From positions 1 to 64,000 of the IMG/VR virus record IMGVR_UViG_3300045941_000223: DNA of 64,000 bases; one strand, 5' to 3'. Position numbers and translations under genes: made by a program. Origin of the DNA: a virus. The notes beneath the pieces are model-generated. The model was not told the DNA's origin and searched no databases. It saw only the letters and a program-made list of their open reading frames with translations. Of this stretch, positions 56,508 to 63,753 are shown one piece after another (position 1 is the stretch's first letter; the number at the start of each line of letters is the position of its first letter).

Positions 56508-57012
56508 GCCCCGGCCTCCATCGGCTCCCCATCGCGCCAACGCTCGACCGAGATCCACGGCCGGGCCGCCTTGATCAGCATGGTGCCGCTGATGTGCTGG
56601 ACCAGCCCGTAGCCGGTGGTGTGCATCAGGGCGAACCATGGGGCCTTCTCGTCGCTGGCGATCTCGATCACGTGCAGGCCGTGGCCGTTGCCGACCGGCG
56701 CGAACCTCCCCTTGGACGACGCCAGATGCGGGCAGGTCTGCAGCGCGTATACCGCGCATTCGCGATGCATCGGCGGGTCGATGAACAGTCCGTTCTCGAC
56801 GCACAGCGGGCCGCCGACGAAGTGGATGTGCTTTGCCCAGCCGCTCGCCGCACATGCCGCACAGCCGGTTGCGGATGCACTTGGCCAGCCGTTCCTGATC
56901 CGACCGTGCGGAAGTCCGGCACCCCGTCCTTGTCCACCAAGGTGACGAAGGTGATCGGGTAGCCGCGCCGATCGCGCGGGCGGGCGAGCATGCGAGCCGG
57001 GATCTCGGTCAC
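56504..57012 (-). pseudogene. Zinc-type protein broken by two +1 shifts
   Basis: On the minus strand the frame from GTG at 57012 reads YPITFVTLVDKDGVPDFRTV, then must move +1 near 56899-56903 to read DQERLAKCIRNRLCGMCGER, and +1 again near 56831 to read KHIHFVGGPLCVENGLFIDP, HRECAVYALQTCPHLA and an intact end. Corrected, it is one protein of about 168 residues with CxxC...C sites. Two lone extra bases within 75 bp suggest either decay or sequencing error. GTGA links to both neighbours argue it was recently functional. Confidence 0.6.
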
Positions 57013-57254
57013 GCGGTCTCCAGCTCGTCCAGTATCCGATTGGTCGCCCACGTCTTGCACTCGCGCACGGTATCGAATGTGAGCCTGCCGTGCCCGCCCT
57101 GTACGCCCCGCAGGCGGTCGCGCACCGAGTAGGTGTCAGGGTAGACCGTGCTCCGGTAGTTCGGGCTGATCTCGAAGCGCCCTTCCACGCTTCGCCAGTA
57201 TCCACGTTCGTCCGCGACAGCGCCCGGAGCGAGGTTGATCCATTTCAGCTTCAA
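57009..57254 (-). CDS. Hypothetical protein
   Basis: 81 residues: MKLKWINLAPGAVADERGYW, FEISPNYRSTVYPDTYSVRD, then TVRECKTWATNRILDELE. Short strand-plus-helix fold. GGGAGGTAACGC precedes the ATG. Function unknown. Confidence 0.5.
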   Translation of the reverse strand: MKLKWINLAPGAVADERGYWRSVEGRFEISPNYRSTVYPDTYSVRDRLRGVQGGHGRLTFDTVRECKTWATNRILDELETA

Positions 57255-57445
57255 GCGTTACCTCCCTTCGTCCGTTCGAGCATGTCGTTGGTCTCTTTGG
57301 TGATCCTCTCCATCACCGGGCCGTGCTTGCCGCACCATCCATCGCGGACCGCCCGGCGTCTGCACTGCTTGCCGTTGTTGAACATCGCGCAGCAGCGCTT
57401 GACGCCTTCCGCTTCCAGCTCGCGCCATGTCTTCTTCTCGGTCAT
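57251..57445 (-). CDS. Small Cys/His protein
   Basis: 64 residues. CCAMFNNGKQC and GWCGKH form a probable zinc site. Charged helices on each side. ATGA overlaps with both neighbours. Function unknown. Confidence 0.55.
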   Translation of the reverse strand: MTEKKTWRELEAEGVKRCCAMFNNGKQCRRRAVRDGWCGKHGPVMERITKETNDMLERTKGGNA

Positions 57446-57957
57446 GCCGCTTCCTTTCCCTCTCCGTAGACCGCCAGTGCCCGCGCCCGCAGCTCGGCGT
57501 CGCCGCGCGTCATGACCGCCAGCAGCTCGGCCTTCTCGGGCAGGAAGACCGCGGCGAAGCCGGGGTCGTGCTCGACGATGTCCTTGGCGTTGTCGAGCAG
57601 GTCGGCGTACTTGATGGTGTGGGCGGCGGCGTCGGCACCGGCGAGGTTCATCAGGTCGAGCCGCTTCCGCCGCGCCCGGTTGCCGTCAACCCCGGTCTTC
57701 GAGATCCTGGTCAGCCAGAGCACCAGATTGGCCACCCGGTTGCCGAAGCCGTGAACCAGCTCGGCGTAGGTGACGTTGGTGTCTTCGAGGGTGTCGTGCA
57801 GGAAGGCGGCGGCGACCATCTCGGCGTCGTCGGTCCGCTCGGCGACCAGCCCGGCCACCCGGATCAGGTGGTTCACGTAGGGCTCTTCGGTGTACTTCCG
57901 GACGTGTCCCGCGTGGGCTTCCGTCGCGAACCGAAGTGCTCTGTTTACGAGGTCCAT
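57442..57957 (-). CDS. HD-domain hydrolase, MESH1/SpoT-like
   Basis: 171 residues, the size of small alarmone hydrolases. HAGHVRKYTEEPYVNHLIRV, AFLHDTLEDTN and VANLVLWLTRISK match the HD fold of SpoT/MESH1; His30, His54-Asp55, Glu58-Asp59 fit the metal site. A phage enzyme of this kind would remove (p)ppGpp and keep the host out of starvation response. Activity is inferred from motif. The ATG at 57957 is chosen for the first family-like residues and lies one base after the mini-gene stop. Confidence 0.7.
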   Translation of the reverse strand: MDLVNRALRFATEAHAGHVRKYTEEPYVNHLIRVAGLVAERTDDAEMVAAAFLHDTLEDTNVTYAELVHGFGNRVANLVLWLTRISKTGVDGNRARRKRLDLMNLAGADAAAHTIKYADLLDNAKDIVEHDPGFAAVFLPEKAELLAVMTRGDAELRARALAVYGEGKEAA

Positions 57958-57958
57958 T

Positions 57959-58054
57959 TCACCACAACCAGAGTGCCATCGTGACGGCGGCAACGAACCA
58001 GAACGCATTGTCGAAGCCCGCAGCCGTCATCACAGCCACAGCCGTCTTTTTCAT
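57959..58054 (-). CDS. Tiny membrane protein, first after promoter site 7
   Basis: 31 residues: MKKTAVAVMTAAGFDNAFWF followed by a hydrophobic AAVTMALWLW. GGAGGGAGAAGCG ribosome site right after promoter site 7. A leader role for the HD gene, or a short membrane peptide; unknown. Confidence 0.45.
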   Translation of the reverse strand: MKKTAVAVMTAAGFDNAFWFVAAVTMALWLW

Positions 58055-58073
58055 CGCTTCTCCCTCCACCCTA

Positions 58074-58101
58074 TATATAGGTCTTTATGGCCTACTTTCA
58101 A
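58074..58101 (-). promoter_or_regulatory. Leftward promoter with operator (site 7)
   Basis: Minus strand TTGAAA (58096-58101), 16-bp spacer, TATATA (58074-58079). Operator TAGGTCTTTATGGCCTA at 58078-58094, the most divergent left arm. Embedded in the end of gene 58085-58258. Drives 58054 to 56074. Confidence 0.75.
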
Positions 58102-58258
58102 GGGGTGCTTTGGGACGCTCGCCGTACAGGGTGACGATCGCTCGGGCGATCTCCAGTGCGAGCTGGTCGCGCTTGGCCGGGTCGAACGGGACGACCACGG
58201 CGTGCAGGGTATCCTTGCCGTCTTGGACGGTGACGGTGAGGTAGACTTTCTCGGTCAC
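58085..58258 (-). CDS. Hypothetical small beta protein
   Basis: 57 residues: MTEKVYLTVTVQDGKDTLHA then a helix (KRDQLALEIARAIVTLYGER). GTG start in a GTGA overlap. Its last codons form the -35 and operator of promoter site 7. Function unknown. Confidence 0.5.
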   Translation of the reverse strand: MTEKVYLTVTVQDGKDTLHAVVVPFDPAKRDQLALEIARAIVTLYGERPKAPLESRP

Positions 58259-58683
58259 GGCTTCACCGTCAGCTTGCGGCACAGCTCTTCGTTCGGCCGA
58301 TCGCGACAGAACGTCACCAGTGCGTCTTCCACTTCCTTCCGGGTGATCCCTCGCGGATTCGGTTCTACGTCATCCAGCACGTCCGGACGCACGCGTGGGG
58401 GTGGCGGCGGGCGGCCACCCGGCCACCGGTACCACGGCGCGACCGAGTTCTGCCGCAGCTCGCGTTGCCAGAACCAGAACTCCGGGGGCGCGGGCATGAG
58501 ATCAGGCCAGCCCGGGCCCGGCGGCTGAACCCGCACGAACGGCACCGGCGGGCCGAGGTAGCCAGCCCGCGGTGCGTAGGTAAACATGCCGAACCGGCCG
58601 AGGTTGGGTCCGGGCTGGATTTGAGCCGTGGCGGCGGTCGAGCAGATCAGCGCCAGTGCGGCGGCGAACAGGTGACGGATCAT
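58255..58683 (-). CDS. Secreted Pro-rich protein
   Basis: 142 residues with a clear signal peptide (MIRHLFAAALALICSTAATA) and then a Pro/Gly/Trp-rich mature part (PPEFWFWQRELRQNSVAPWY) and a C-terminal helix with two Cys. Exported to the periplasm. Phage-made secreted proteins in this block may alter the envelope. No family recognised. Confidence 0.55.
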   Translation of the reverse strand: MIRHLFAAALALICSTAATAQIQPGPNLGRFGMFTYAPRAGYLGPPVPFVRVQPPGPGWPDLMPAPPEFWFWQRELRQNSVAPWYRWPGGRPPPPPRVRPDVLDDVEPNPRGITRKEVEDALVTFCRDRPNEELCRKLTVKP

Positions 58684-58781
58684 GATGCCAACCACATCAG
58701 CAAACAGATCGCTTCCGGCATCACGTTCCACATCAGCACGTAGAAAATATCGCCGATGGCGCGCAGGATCAGGCGGGTCAT
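58680..58781 (-). CDS. Tiny single-span membrane protein
   Basis: 33 residues, almost wholly hydrophobic (FYVLMWNVMPEAICLLMWLA) after MTRLILRAIGD. ATGA-type overlaps with both neighbours. Function unknown. Confidence 0.4.
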   Translation of the reverse strand: MTRLILRAIGDIFYVLMWNVMPEAICLLMWLAS

Positions 58782-59008
58782 GCTTCGTCCATGGCGAAGT
58801 CGGTGGCCTGCTCCAGCGTCTTGAACGCCCGGCCGGTGCCCTCGACCGCGTACAGCGGGCCAAACCGGGAGCCCACGCGCCTGATCCGGCGGCCGTTGAC
58901 CACCGCGACCGCGGTGGACTTGAAGTGCTCTTCCTGCAGCCGGTTGTACTCTTGCGGCCCGACGCGATCGATCAGCGCAGCTCGGGCAACAGGATCGTTC
59001 CAATTCAC
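58778..59008 (-). CDS. Hypothetical protein
   Basis: 76 residues, GTG start. ARAALIDRVGPQEYNRLQEE helix, then VAVVNGRRIRRVGSRFGPLY strand hairpin and FKTLEQATDFAM. Looks like a small alpha/beta fold. Function unknown. Confidence 0.5.
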   Translation of the reverse strand: MNWNDPVARAALIDRVGPQEYNRLQEEHFKSTAVAVVNGRRIRRVGSRFGPLYAVEGTGRAFKTLEQATDFAMDEA

Positions 59009-59256
59009 GGTGTCTGCTCCAGCGCCGAGCGCACCTTTTCCTTGGCGGCTCGCAGGCCGATCATGCCAATTCGCGGGTACAGGGCGGCGGCCGGGTGCTC
59101 GCTGTGGAATTCGTAGTTCAGATATTTTCGATGATCGCAGCTAAAGGCCACAAGCTGTCCGATCTTCTCGCCATCCACATGCACATCGACGTAATCGGAC
59201 CAGCCGCGCCAGCCACTCTTGAACGGCTCGGACTTGCTGTAGGTGATCTTTTTCAT
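59005..59256 (-). CDS. Hypothetical protein
   Basis: 83 residues: MKKITYSKSEPFKSGWRGWS, DYVDVHVDGEKIGQLVAFSC, then a C-terminal helix (GLRAAKEKVRSALEQ). Strand-rich with a basic start. AAGGAAGCGC ahead of the ATG. Function unknown. Confidence 0.5.
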   Translation of the reverse strand: MKKITYSKSEPFKSGWRGWSDYVDVHVDGEKIGQLVAFSCDHRKYLNYEFHSEHPAAALYPRIGMIGLRAAKEKVRSALEQTP

Positions 59257-59573
59257 GCGCTTCCTTTCGTTGGCATGCGCTCGGCGAGCTTGCTGCGCCA
59301 TACGTCCAGCTCTTGCGCGATCAGATCCATGCGGCGCAGATCGGCGGTGGTCGGGTCTTCGCCGGGGTCGAGCATGTTCATGATGCTCGCAAAGGTGTGC
59401 TCGGCACCGGCCATGTAGGCCAGTCGCATCTCGGTGTACTGCACCAGCGGCGCATTCTTGGGGATGACGAAGTGGGCGAACGCCGCGAAGCCCGCCTCGA
59501 TCAGCTTGCCTTCGTCGGCCAGCTTCTTGGTCACACCGGTCGCGATCTCTTCAACCTGCTTCGTCTTGTCCAT
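59253..59573 (-). CDS. Hypothetical helical protein
   Basis: 106 residues, helical throughout (TKQVEEIATGVTKKLADEGK, MRLAYMAGAEHTFASIMNML, ADLRRMDLIAQELDVWRSKL). Similar in build to the protein at 63520-63753 (AEHYMIEAIK; FAAFAHF vs FMQAAAF), so possibly related. Function unknown. Confidence 0.5.
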   Translation of the reverse strand: MDKTKQVEEIATGVTKKLADEGKLIEAGFAAFAHFVIPKNAPLVQYTEMRLAYMAGAEHTFASIMNMLDPGEDPTTADLRRMDLIAQELDVWRSKLAERMPTKGSA

Positions 59574-59619
59574 GGCACTCTCGAAAAGGTTGGGCGGCGG
59601 GGATCGCCGCCCCTGATGG

Positions 59620-59829
59620 TCATCGACCGTTGTTGGTCTTCTTGCGTGATGCGGCGCGCGGGGTCGGCGCGGACGCGACTGGTGCCGGTTGAATCGGCAT
59701 CTTCTGGTAGTAGTAGCCGTCCGGTCGCGACATGAGCCGCGGCTGGAGCCCGGGGTGGTCGTTGACGTACTGCGCCTCTGCGCCGGACACGGCGACAAGG
59801 ACGAAGGCGATGGTAGCAAGCAGTCTCAC
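59620..59829 (-). CDS. Secreted small protein
   Basis: 69 residues, GTG start. Signal peptide (MRLLATIAFVLVAVSGAEA), then a Pro/Arg-rich mature part with YYYQKMPIQPAP. Periplasmic or exported. Between it and 59908 a possible further coding frame starts at 59911 (ATGA overlap) but runs into later genes and is not called. Confidence 0.5.
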   Translation of the reverse strand: MRLLATIAFVLVAVSGAEAQYVNDHPGLQPRLMSRPDGYYYQKMPIQPAPVASAPTPRAASRKKTNNGR

Positions 59830-59907
59830 TGTTCAGCTCTCCCTCTGGTTCCACCACGTTTTGAAGAACCGGCGTTGTCGCGGTGGCCGACAGGCCGGAT
59901 TGGTTGG

Positions 59908-60150
59908 TCATCTCGGCTTCAGGCTTGACGATCCGGTCTTGTTGCCCCGCGAGTCGTAGAAGGTGGTCGTCCCGCCGATCGTCGTTGCCGATCCTGTCTT
60001 GTTGCCGCGGGCATCGTAGACGTTGGTGGTGGTTCCGGCCGACGACGGCGACAGCGTGGTCGCCGACCCGGTCTTGTTGCCGCGGGCGTCGTAGAAGCTC
60101 TCGGCGTTGGCAGTGGCGACAAGGGCGAGCAGGAACAGCAGGGTCTTCAT
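59908..60150 (-). CDS. Secreted repeat protein (YDARGNKTGS repeats)
   Basis: 80 residues. Signal peptide MKTLLFLLALVATANA, then three units of about 20 residues, each (F/V)YDxRGNKTGSxxT followed by a Ser/Thr-rich spacer. Repeats of this kind are common in rhizobial small secreted proteins, with RHS-like turns. Role unknown; it is one of four exported or membrane proteins in this operon. Confidence 0.6.
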   Translation of the reverse strand: MKTLLFLLALVATANAESFYDARGNKTGSATTLSPSSAGTTTNVYDARGNKTGSATTIGGTTTFYDSRGNKTGSSSLKPR

Positions 60151-60548
60151 TCGTCTTCATCCTCAAGGTTGTCAGTGCGTTTGAAATTGGCGAACGCCTT
60201 GATACGGCGGCCGACCGATTCCAGTTGCTTGAACGATGCCTCCCACAGAGTGACCTGATGGGCGACCTGCTCGGCGTGCTCGCGCAATGCCTGATTGGTC
60301 TCGATCAGGCCGATGATCAGCTTGTAGAGCACCGCGACTTCCGCTTCGGTCATCGCTCGCGGCTGCGCCAGCTTCAGTAACTCCGGGCGGTTGGTCAGCA
60401 TGCCCGGCAGCAGATCCTGCGGTACGGCCAGCGCCTCGACGAACTCGTTCCATGATTTCAGCCGGGTCTTGGCCGACAGCTCGGTGATTTGGTCATCCAG
60501 CCGCTCGGTCGCGGTCGGCGGGCGCATCTTGGTCAACGGTTCCGTCAT
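60147..60548 (-). CDS. Hypothetical helical protein
   Basis: 133 residues. LDDQITELSAKTRLKSWNEF, a RAMTEAEVAVLYKLIIGLIE helix and a long coiled part, then an acidic end. The next upstream gene overlaps its start by 56 bases. Function unknown. Confidence 0.5.
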   Translation of the reverse strand: MTEPLTKMRPPTATERLDDQITELSAKTRLKSWNEFVEALAVPQDLLPGMLTNRPELLKLAQPRAMTEAEVAVLYKLIIGLIETNQALREHAEQVAHQVTLWEASFKQLESVGRRIKAFANFKRTDNLEDEDE

Positions 60549-60717
60549 CCCTCTTCCCTTCCTTCATGTCGCCGTAGCAGTCTTGCCAAATCTCCCGGCT
60601 GCGCCGTGATCGCTCTTCCCGGCTCAGCTTGCAGACGCGCATCTCTTCGGCCAGCGCGGCCATCATCACGTGATAGGACCGGTCACGCGCCGCCTTGCTC
60701 TGCAGCTTCTTCGGCAT
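60493..60717 (-). CDS. Hypothetical basic small protein
   Basis: 74 residues, highly charged: MPKKLQSKAARDRSYHVMMA, then REERSRRSREIWQDCYGDMK. The last third overlaps the start of the next gene and may be translated in both frames. Likely nucleic-acid- or protein-binding. Function unknown. Confidence 0.45.
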   Translation of the reverse strand: MPKKLQSKAARDRSYHVMMAALAEEMRVCKLSREERSRRSREIWQDCYGDMKEGKRDDGTVDQDAPADRDRAAG

Positions 60718-61036
60718 TCTTGTTGCCTCCACATTTCCAACACGCGACCCGCGTGGGCACAGTGTCCGGACCGATGAATGCGGTGCCAGCTATGCGCTGA
60801 AACCTACCGGCCCTGATCCAGCCGGTGCCGATGCACACGTCGCAGACGACCGGGCGCTCGTACAGCGGCTTGCCCATCTCGACCACGATCGCCTCGCGCG
60901 ACGGGCTCACGCCCTTGGCGTAGTGCTCCGCGGCCTCGCGGGTGATGAACGTCCCATGCGTGGCCATCACGTAATCGCCCGGGGTGTCTTCGTCCTTGCG
61001 ATCGTCGCGGCAGATGACGATGTAGCGGTAGGTCAC
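60683..61036 (-). CDS. Protein with CxxC pair
   Basis: 117 residues, GTG start. YIVICRDDRKDEDTPGDYVM, FITREAAEHYAKGVSPSREA, then a zinc-ribbon-like CDVCIGTG and CWKCGG. The strand-helix start resembles small adapter domains. Function unknown. Confidence 0.55.
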   Translation of the reverse strand: MTYRYIVICRDDRKDEDTPGDYVMATHGTFITREAAEHYAKGVSPSREAIVVEMGKPLYERPVVCDVCIGTGWIRAGRFQRIAGTAFIGPDTVPTRVACWKCGGNKNAEEAAEQGGA

Positions 61037-61572
61037 GCTGCGCCTCTCTGTTCTCTGGCCATCTGCACCATTCGAAACACTTCAGCCGATGTTCTGCTCG
61101 GGATCGCCGTCCCGCGTTCTTCGACCCACTCGGGGGTCATCGGCGGGGCGAGCACCACCATGCCGTCATCGGTGCCCCAGCGCACGATCGTTCCGATTCC
61201 TTCGGCGGCCCGGCGGGTGATGAAGGCACGCACGGCATCGGTGCGCCACGCGTCGCGGTAATCCGGATCGACCCACATCTGCACCACTTCCACGACCGCG
61301 ACGCTCGCGCCGGTATCGTCGCGGCGGACTTCGATCGAGTCGGGAATCATGTCGATGACCACGTGCGACCGGTCGGGGCGCTGCTGGTCGTACGTATCGG
61401 CACCGGTCAGCCATCGGCAGGACCACAGCGCGCAGGGCTGCGGACGGCGGCGGTAGATCATGCAGCCCTTGCCGCGCCGCTGATGCTCGCAGCGGGTATT
61501 GGCACCCTTGCGCAGCTCGGGCAGCGGCATCAGCTTGCAACAGAGTTGGCAGTCGCCGCAGGCGCGGGTCAT
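61033..61572 (-). CDS. YkgJ-like Cys-cluster protein
   Basis: 179 residues. CGDCQLCCKLMPLPELRKG, CEHQRRGKGCMIYRRRPQPC and CALWSCRWL give the multi-Cys pattern of YkgJ-type proteins that bind zinc or an Fe-S cluster. The C-terminal 100 residues contain WGTDDGMVVLAPPMTPEWVE. Widespread in proteobacteria and phages; biochemical role not established. Confidence 0.65.
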   Translation of the reverse strand: MTRACGDCQLCCKLMPLPELRKGANTRCEHQRRGKGCMIYRRRPQPCALWSCRWLTGADTYDQQRPDRSHVVIDMIPDSIEVRRDDTGASVAVVEVVQMWVDPDYRDAWRTDAVRAFITRRAAEGIGTIVRWGTDDGMVVLAPPMTPEWVEERGTAIPSRTSAEVFRMVQMAREQRGAA

Positions 61573-61841
61573 GTGATCACGAAATCCGGGTCCGGCGGGT
61601 TGTCGTTGTCGGCGAACCACTTCTTCTCGACCAAGAGATCGGTGGCCAGCTCGCAGGCTTCGGCGTAGTCCGGGTTGCATTCCTCGCCGCCGAGATAGGA
61701 CCAGCACGCCACGAACAGCGGCTCGAAGCCGACCTGCCAGCCGACGAGAACGGCGTGCGGCGGCATGTCCTTCAGCTCGCGTTCCGCCAGCGCGTCATCG
61801 ACGCAGTAGGCAACGTAGGGCAGGGCCTGCTCGCGGGTCAT
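61569..61841 (-). CDS. Hypothetical acidic protein
   Basis: 90 residues: YVAYCVDDALAERELKDMPP, a hydrophobic middle (VGFEPLFVACWSYLGG) and an acidic end. ATGA overlaps. Could be membrane-associated but no clear span. Function unknown. Confidence 0.45.
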   Translation of the reverse strand: MTREQALPYVAYCVDDALAERELKDMPPHAVLVGWQVGFEPLFVACWSYLGGEECNPDYAEACELATDLLVEKKWFADNDNPPDPDFVIT

Positions 61842-62044
61842 GGCGTCTCCAGCTTGCGCAAACGCTCGCCGAAGCGATTGTGCTGCTTGTGCATCGCGCG
61901 GACTTCATCGACCAGCCCGCGCAGAGTGTTGTCCTGCCGCAGCACCATCGCGGTCAGCACGTTGATATCGTCGCGGATAGCGTTGATCCCAGCGATGATC
62001 CGCTCATTCTGTTGCGCTAGAAATTCCAGACTGATCTCGGTCAT
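61838..62044 (-). CDS. Coiled-coil small protein
   Basis: 68 residues, one long helical heptad pattern (EFLAQQNERIIAGINAIRDD, LRGLVDEVRAMHKQHNRFGE). Probably a coiled-coil dimer or trimer. Function unknown. Confidence 0.5.
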   Translation of the reverse strand: MTEISLEFLAQQNERIIAGINAIRDDINVLTAMVLRQDNTLRGLVDEVRAMHKQHNRFGERLRKLETP

Positions 62045-62241
62045 CGCATACCTCGATTGGTGCGGTACTTCGCGGCCCGGCGCTCGTTCTCGGTCGCCTT
62101 GTTGCCGATGGCGATCAGCATGTTGGTGACCGCCTCCGCGACCGTCTCTCCGCGGATGTAGGCGGCCTTCAGCGCCTTCTCGGCGATGCCGGATGTGGCC
62201 AGATCGGCCAGAACCGCTTCGCGCCATTCGTAGTAGGTCAT
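62041..62241 (-). CDS. Hypothetical protein, first gene after promoter site 8
   Basis: 66 residues: MTYYEWREAVLADLATSGIA, EKALKAAYIRGETVAEAVTN and a basic end. GGAGGAACTTTC ribosome site just after promoter site 8. Heads the longest leftward operon, to 58085. Function unknown. Confidence 0.55.
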   Translation of the reverse strand: MTYYEWREAVLADLATSGIAEKALKAAYIRGETVAEAVTNMLIAIGNKATENERRAAKYRTNRGMR

Positions 62242-62259
62242 GAAAGTTCCTCCATCCCT

Positions 62260-62288
62260 GATATAGGGCTTGGCGGCCTACGTTTCAA
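62260..62288 (-). promoter_or_regulatory. Leftward promoter with operator (site 8)
   Basis: Minus strand TTGAAA (62283-62288), 17-bp spacer, TATATC (62260-62265). Operator TAGGGCTTGGCGGCCTA at 62264-62280. The stop codon of gene 62285-62548 lies in the -35. Drives about fifteen genes. Confidence 0.75.
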
Positions 62289-62548
62289 GGGGTGCTTTCG
62301 CCAAGCAGCTCGGCAACGTCGGCTGCAAACCGCGCCACACCGAGATCCAGCGGCGTCTTGGCGACTGGCGACAATTCGTTGAACACCTTGCGTCGCCGGT
62401 CTCGGTTCTCGCCCAAGGCCCGGCCAGCGATGAACCGGCGCAAGTCGGATGCAGCCAGCGTGCGGGAGATTTCGCCCTTTTCGAGCTGGTAGGCGACGAA
62501 GGTTACGGCGTCGCGAAATTCAAGATCGGAGAGTGGATTGATGTTCAT
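62285..62548 (-). CDS. Hypothetical protein
   Basis: 87 residues, helical: FRDAVTFVAYQLEKGEISRT, RFIAGRALGENRDRRRKVFN and a final LGVARFAADVAELLGE. Overlaps the next upstream gene by 29 bases. Function unknown. Confidence 0.5.
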   Translation of the reverse strand: MNINPLSDLEFRDAVTFVAYQLEKGEISRTLAASDLRRFIAGRALGENRDRRRKVFNELSPVAKTPLDLGVARFAADVAELLGESTP

Positions 62549-62750
62549 CCTGCACCTTCATGTCCTTCACGTCGGCGACCGCAGCGGCGAAGTCCGGCCG
62601 GATCGGTCCCTCGCGGGTCTTGGACCACGCCATGTATCCGTCGTTGCGGCAGAGAATCGCGTAGTCGATCTCGCCGCTCATGAGTTCGTGCGTGGTGGGG
62701 TTCAGCTTGAACCGGGTCTTCTTGGATATCTCTGAAAGCGGGTGCTTCAT
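62520..62750 (-). CDS. Hypothetical protein
   Basis: 76 residues: SEISKKTRFKLNPTTHELMS, then IDYAILCRNDGYMAWSKTRE. Short fold with basic start and acidic end. Its last residues overlap the following gene. Function unknown. Confidence 0.45.
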   Translation of the reverse strand: MKHPLSEISKKTRFKLNPTTHELMSGEIDYAILCRNDGYMAWSKTREGPIRPDFAAAVADVKDMKVQDEHQSTLRS

Positions 62751-62932
62751 TCCACCGGTTCCTTCGGTGCTGCCGCGGAAATGTCCACGCCGTTGGCGTA
62801 CTCGGTCGCCAGATCGTGCAGGCGACTCAGAACTTCCCTGTCCTTTGCGTGCGGAAAATGATGGGCGGCCAAGCGCAGGAACAGCTTGAGATCCTGACCA
62901 AGGCGGCGCAATTCAATCTGTTCTGGCGTCAC
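62747..62932 (-). CDS. Hypothetical helical protein
   Basis: 61 residues, GTG start. MTPEQIELRRLGQDLKLFLR and DREVLSRLHDLATEYANGVD are two helices. Overlaps on both sides. Function unknown. Confidence 0.45.
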   Translation of the reverse strand: MTPEQIELRRLGQDLKLFLRLAAHHFPHAKDREVLSRLHDLATEYANGVDISAAAPKEPVE

Positions 62933-63143
62933 GGATGAAATCCTTTCCGGTTGGCGTCAGCTTCAGTTGCCAGATGGTGCGGTGCCTGCCGCGCAGGGCG
63001 TCCGGCTCTATGTCAAGCTCGGCCTCGACGAGACCGCGTTCCCTCAGTCGCTTGATGGCCACGTGATATCGCCACTTGATGCGGCGCGTCGCATCCTCGC
63101 GACCGGCGAATCCGAACAGAAGGTTCCTTTCGGTTCTCGTCAC
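62913..63143 (-). CDS. Winged-helix-like small protein
   Basis: 76 residues. RIKWRYHVAIKRLRERGLVE followed by a strand hairpin (IWQLKLTPTGKDFIRD) is the pattern of a small winged-helix DNA-binding domain. It could be a second regulator of this block. GTG start. Confidence 0.5.
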   Translation of the reverse strand: MTRTERNLLFGFAGREDATRRIKWRYHVAIKRLRERGLVEAELDIEPDALRGRHRTIWQLKLTPTGKDFIRDARTD

Positions 63144-63523
63144 GAATCAGGCTCCGGGTTAAGCTGCTCCAACTCGTTGCCATGCTCGGTCTCGGGCGAC
63201 TCGATCTCGTCGATGGTGTCGAGCGCGGTGGTGTCGTAGCTCTCCCAATCGCTCTTCCAGCTCTCGTAGTTCTGACCGGCGTCGCTCTCGGTCCACTTCT
63301 CCGATCGCTCGCCGATGTAGGTGTCCATCTCGCCGACGATCTCGTCGCGGAAGCTCTCGATATCGGAGACCACCGCGTTGTAGGTTTCGATCGCTGGGTT
63401 CAGTAGGTCGCTGATCATCGCGTTGACCTCGACCAGCTTCTTGTCGATATCGGCCGCGGCGATCGTCAGCCGGGCGACCAGATCCGCGCGGGTCTTTTCC
63501 TGTTCCTTGGTCAGCTTCTTCAT
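63140..63523 (-). CDS. Helical acidic protein
   Basis: 127 residues, long amphipathic helices (KKLTKEQEKTRADLVARLTI, AMISDLLNPAIETYNAVVSD, DEIVGEMDTYIGERSEKWTE) and an acidic end. Likely coiled-coil. ATGA overlaps with both neighbours. Function unknown. Confidence 0.5.
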   Translation of the reverse strand: MKKLTKEQEKTRADLVARLTIAAADIDKKLVEVNAMISDLLNPAIETYNAVVSDIESFRDEIVGEMDTYIGERSEKWTESDAGQNYESWKSDWESYDTTALDTIDEIESPETEHGNELEQLNPEPDS

Positions 63524-63753
63524 CGGTGTTCCTCCATGAGCACGGCGATCGAGCGAAGTTGCTGGCCGATCAGCGCGGTGCCGCAATCGAAGGCGGCGGC
63601 CTGCATGAATGCGGCGACCAGCTCGGGGTGCTGCTTGGCAGTGCCGTTGCCGAATTGCACGTCGATCCGCTTGATGGCCTCGATCATGTAATGCTCGGCG
63701 GTCATGCAGGCTTGCTCCATGAGCATGTCGCCGGTCAGGCTGGTGTCGATCAT
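63520..63753 (-). CDS. Hypothetical helical protein
   Basis: 77 residues: LMEQACMTAEHYMIEAIKRI, GTAKQHPELVAAFMQAAAFD and ALIGQQLRSIAVLMEEH. A compact helical bundle resembling part of the 59253-59573 product. Function unknown. Confidence 0.45.
   Translation of the reverse strand: MIDTSLTGDMLMEQACMTAEHYMIEAIKRIDVQFGNGTAKQHPELVAAFMQAAAFDCGTALIGQQLRSIAVLMEEHR

Noticed and set aside
59531-59911. Leftward frame starting at 59911 in an ATGA overlap
   Set aside because: The first 15-20 residues may be real, but the frame continues through the start of 59620-59829 and into 59573 as Arg/Pro-rich shadow text; not supported as a full gene.
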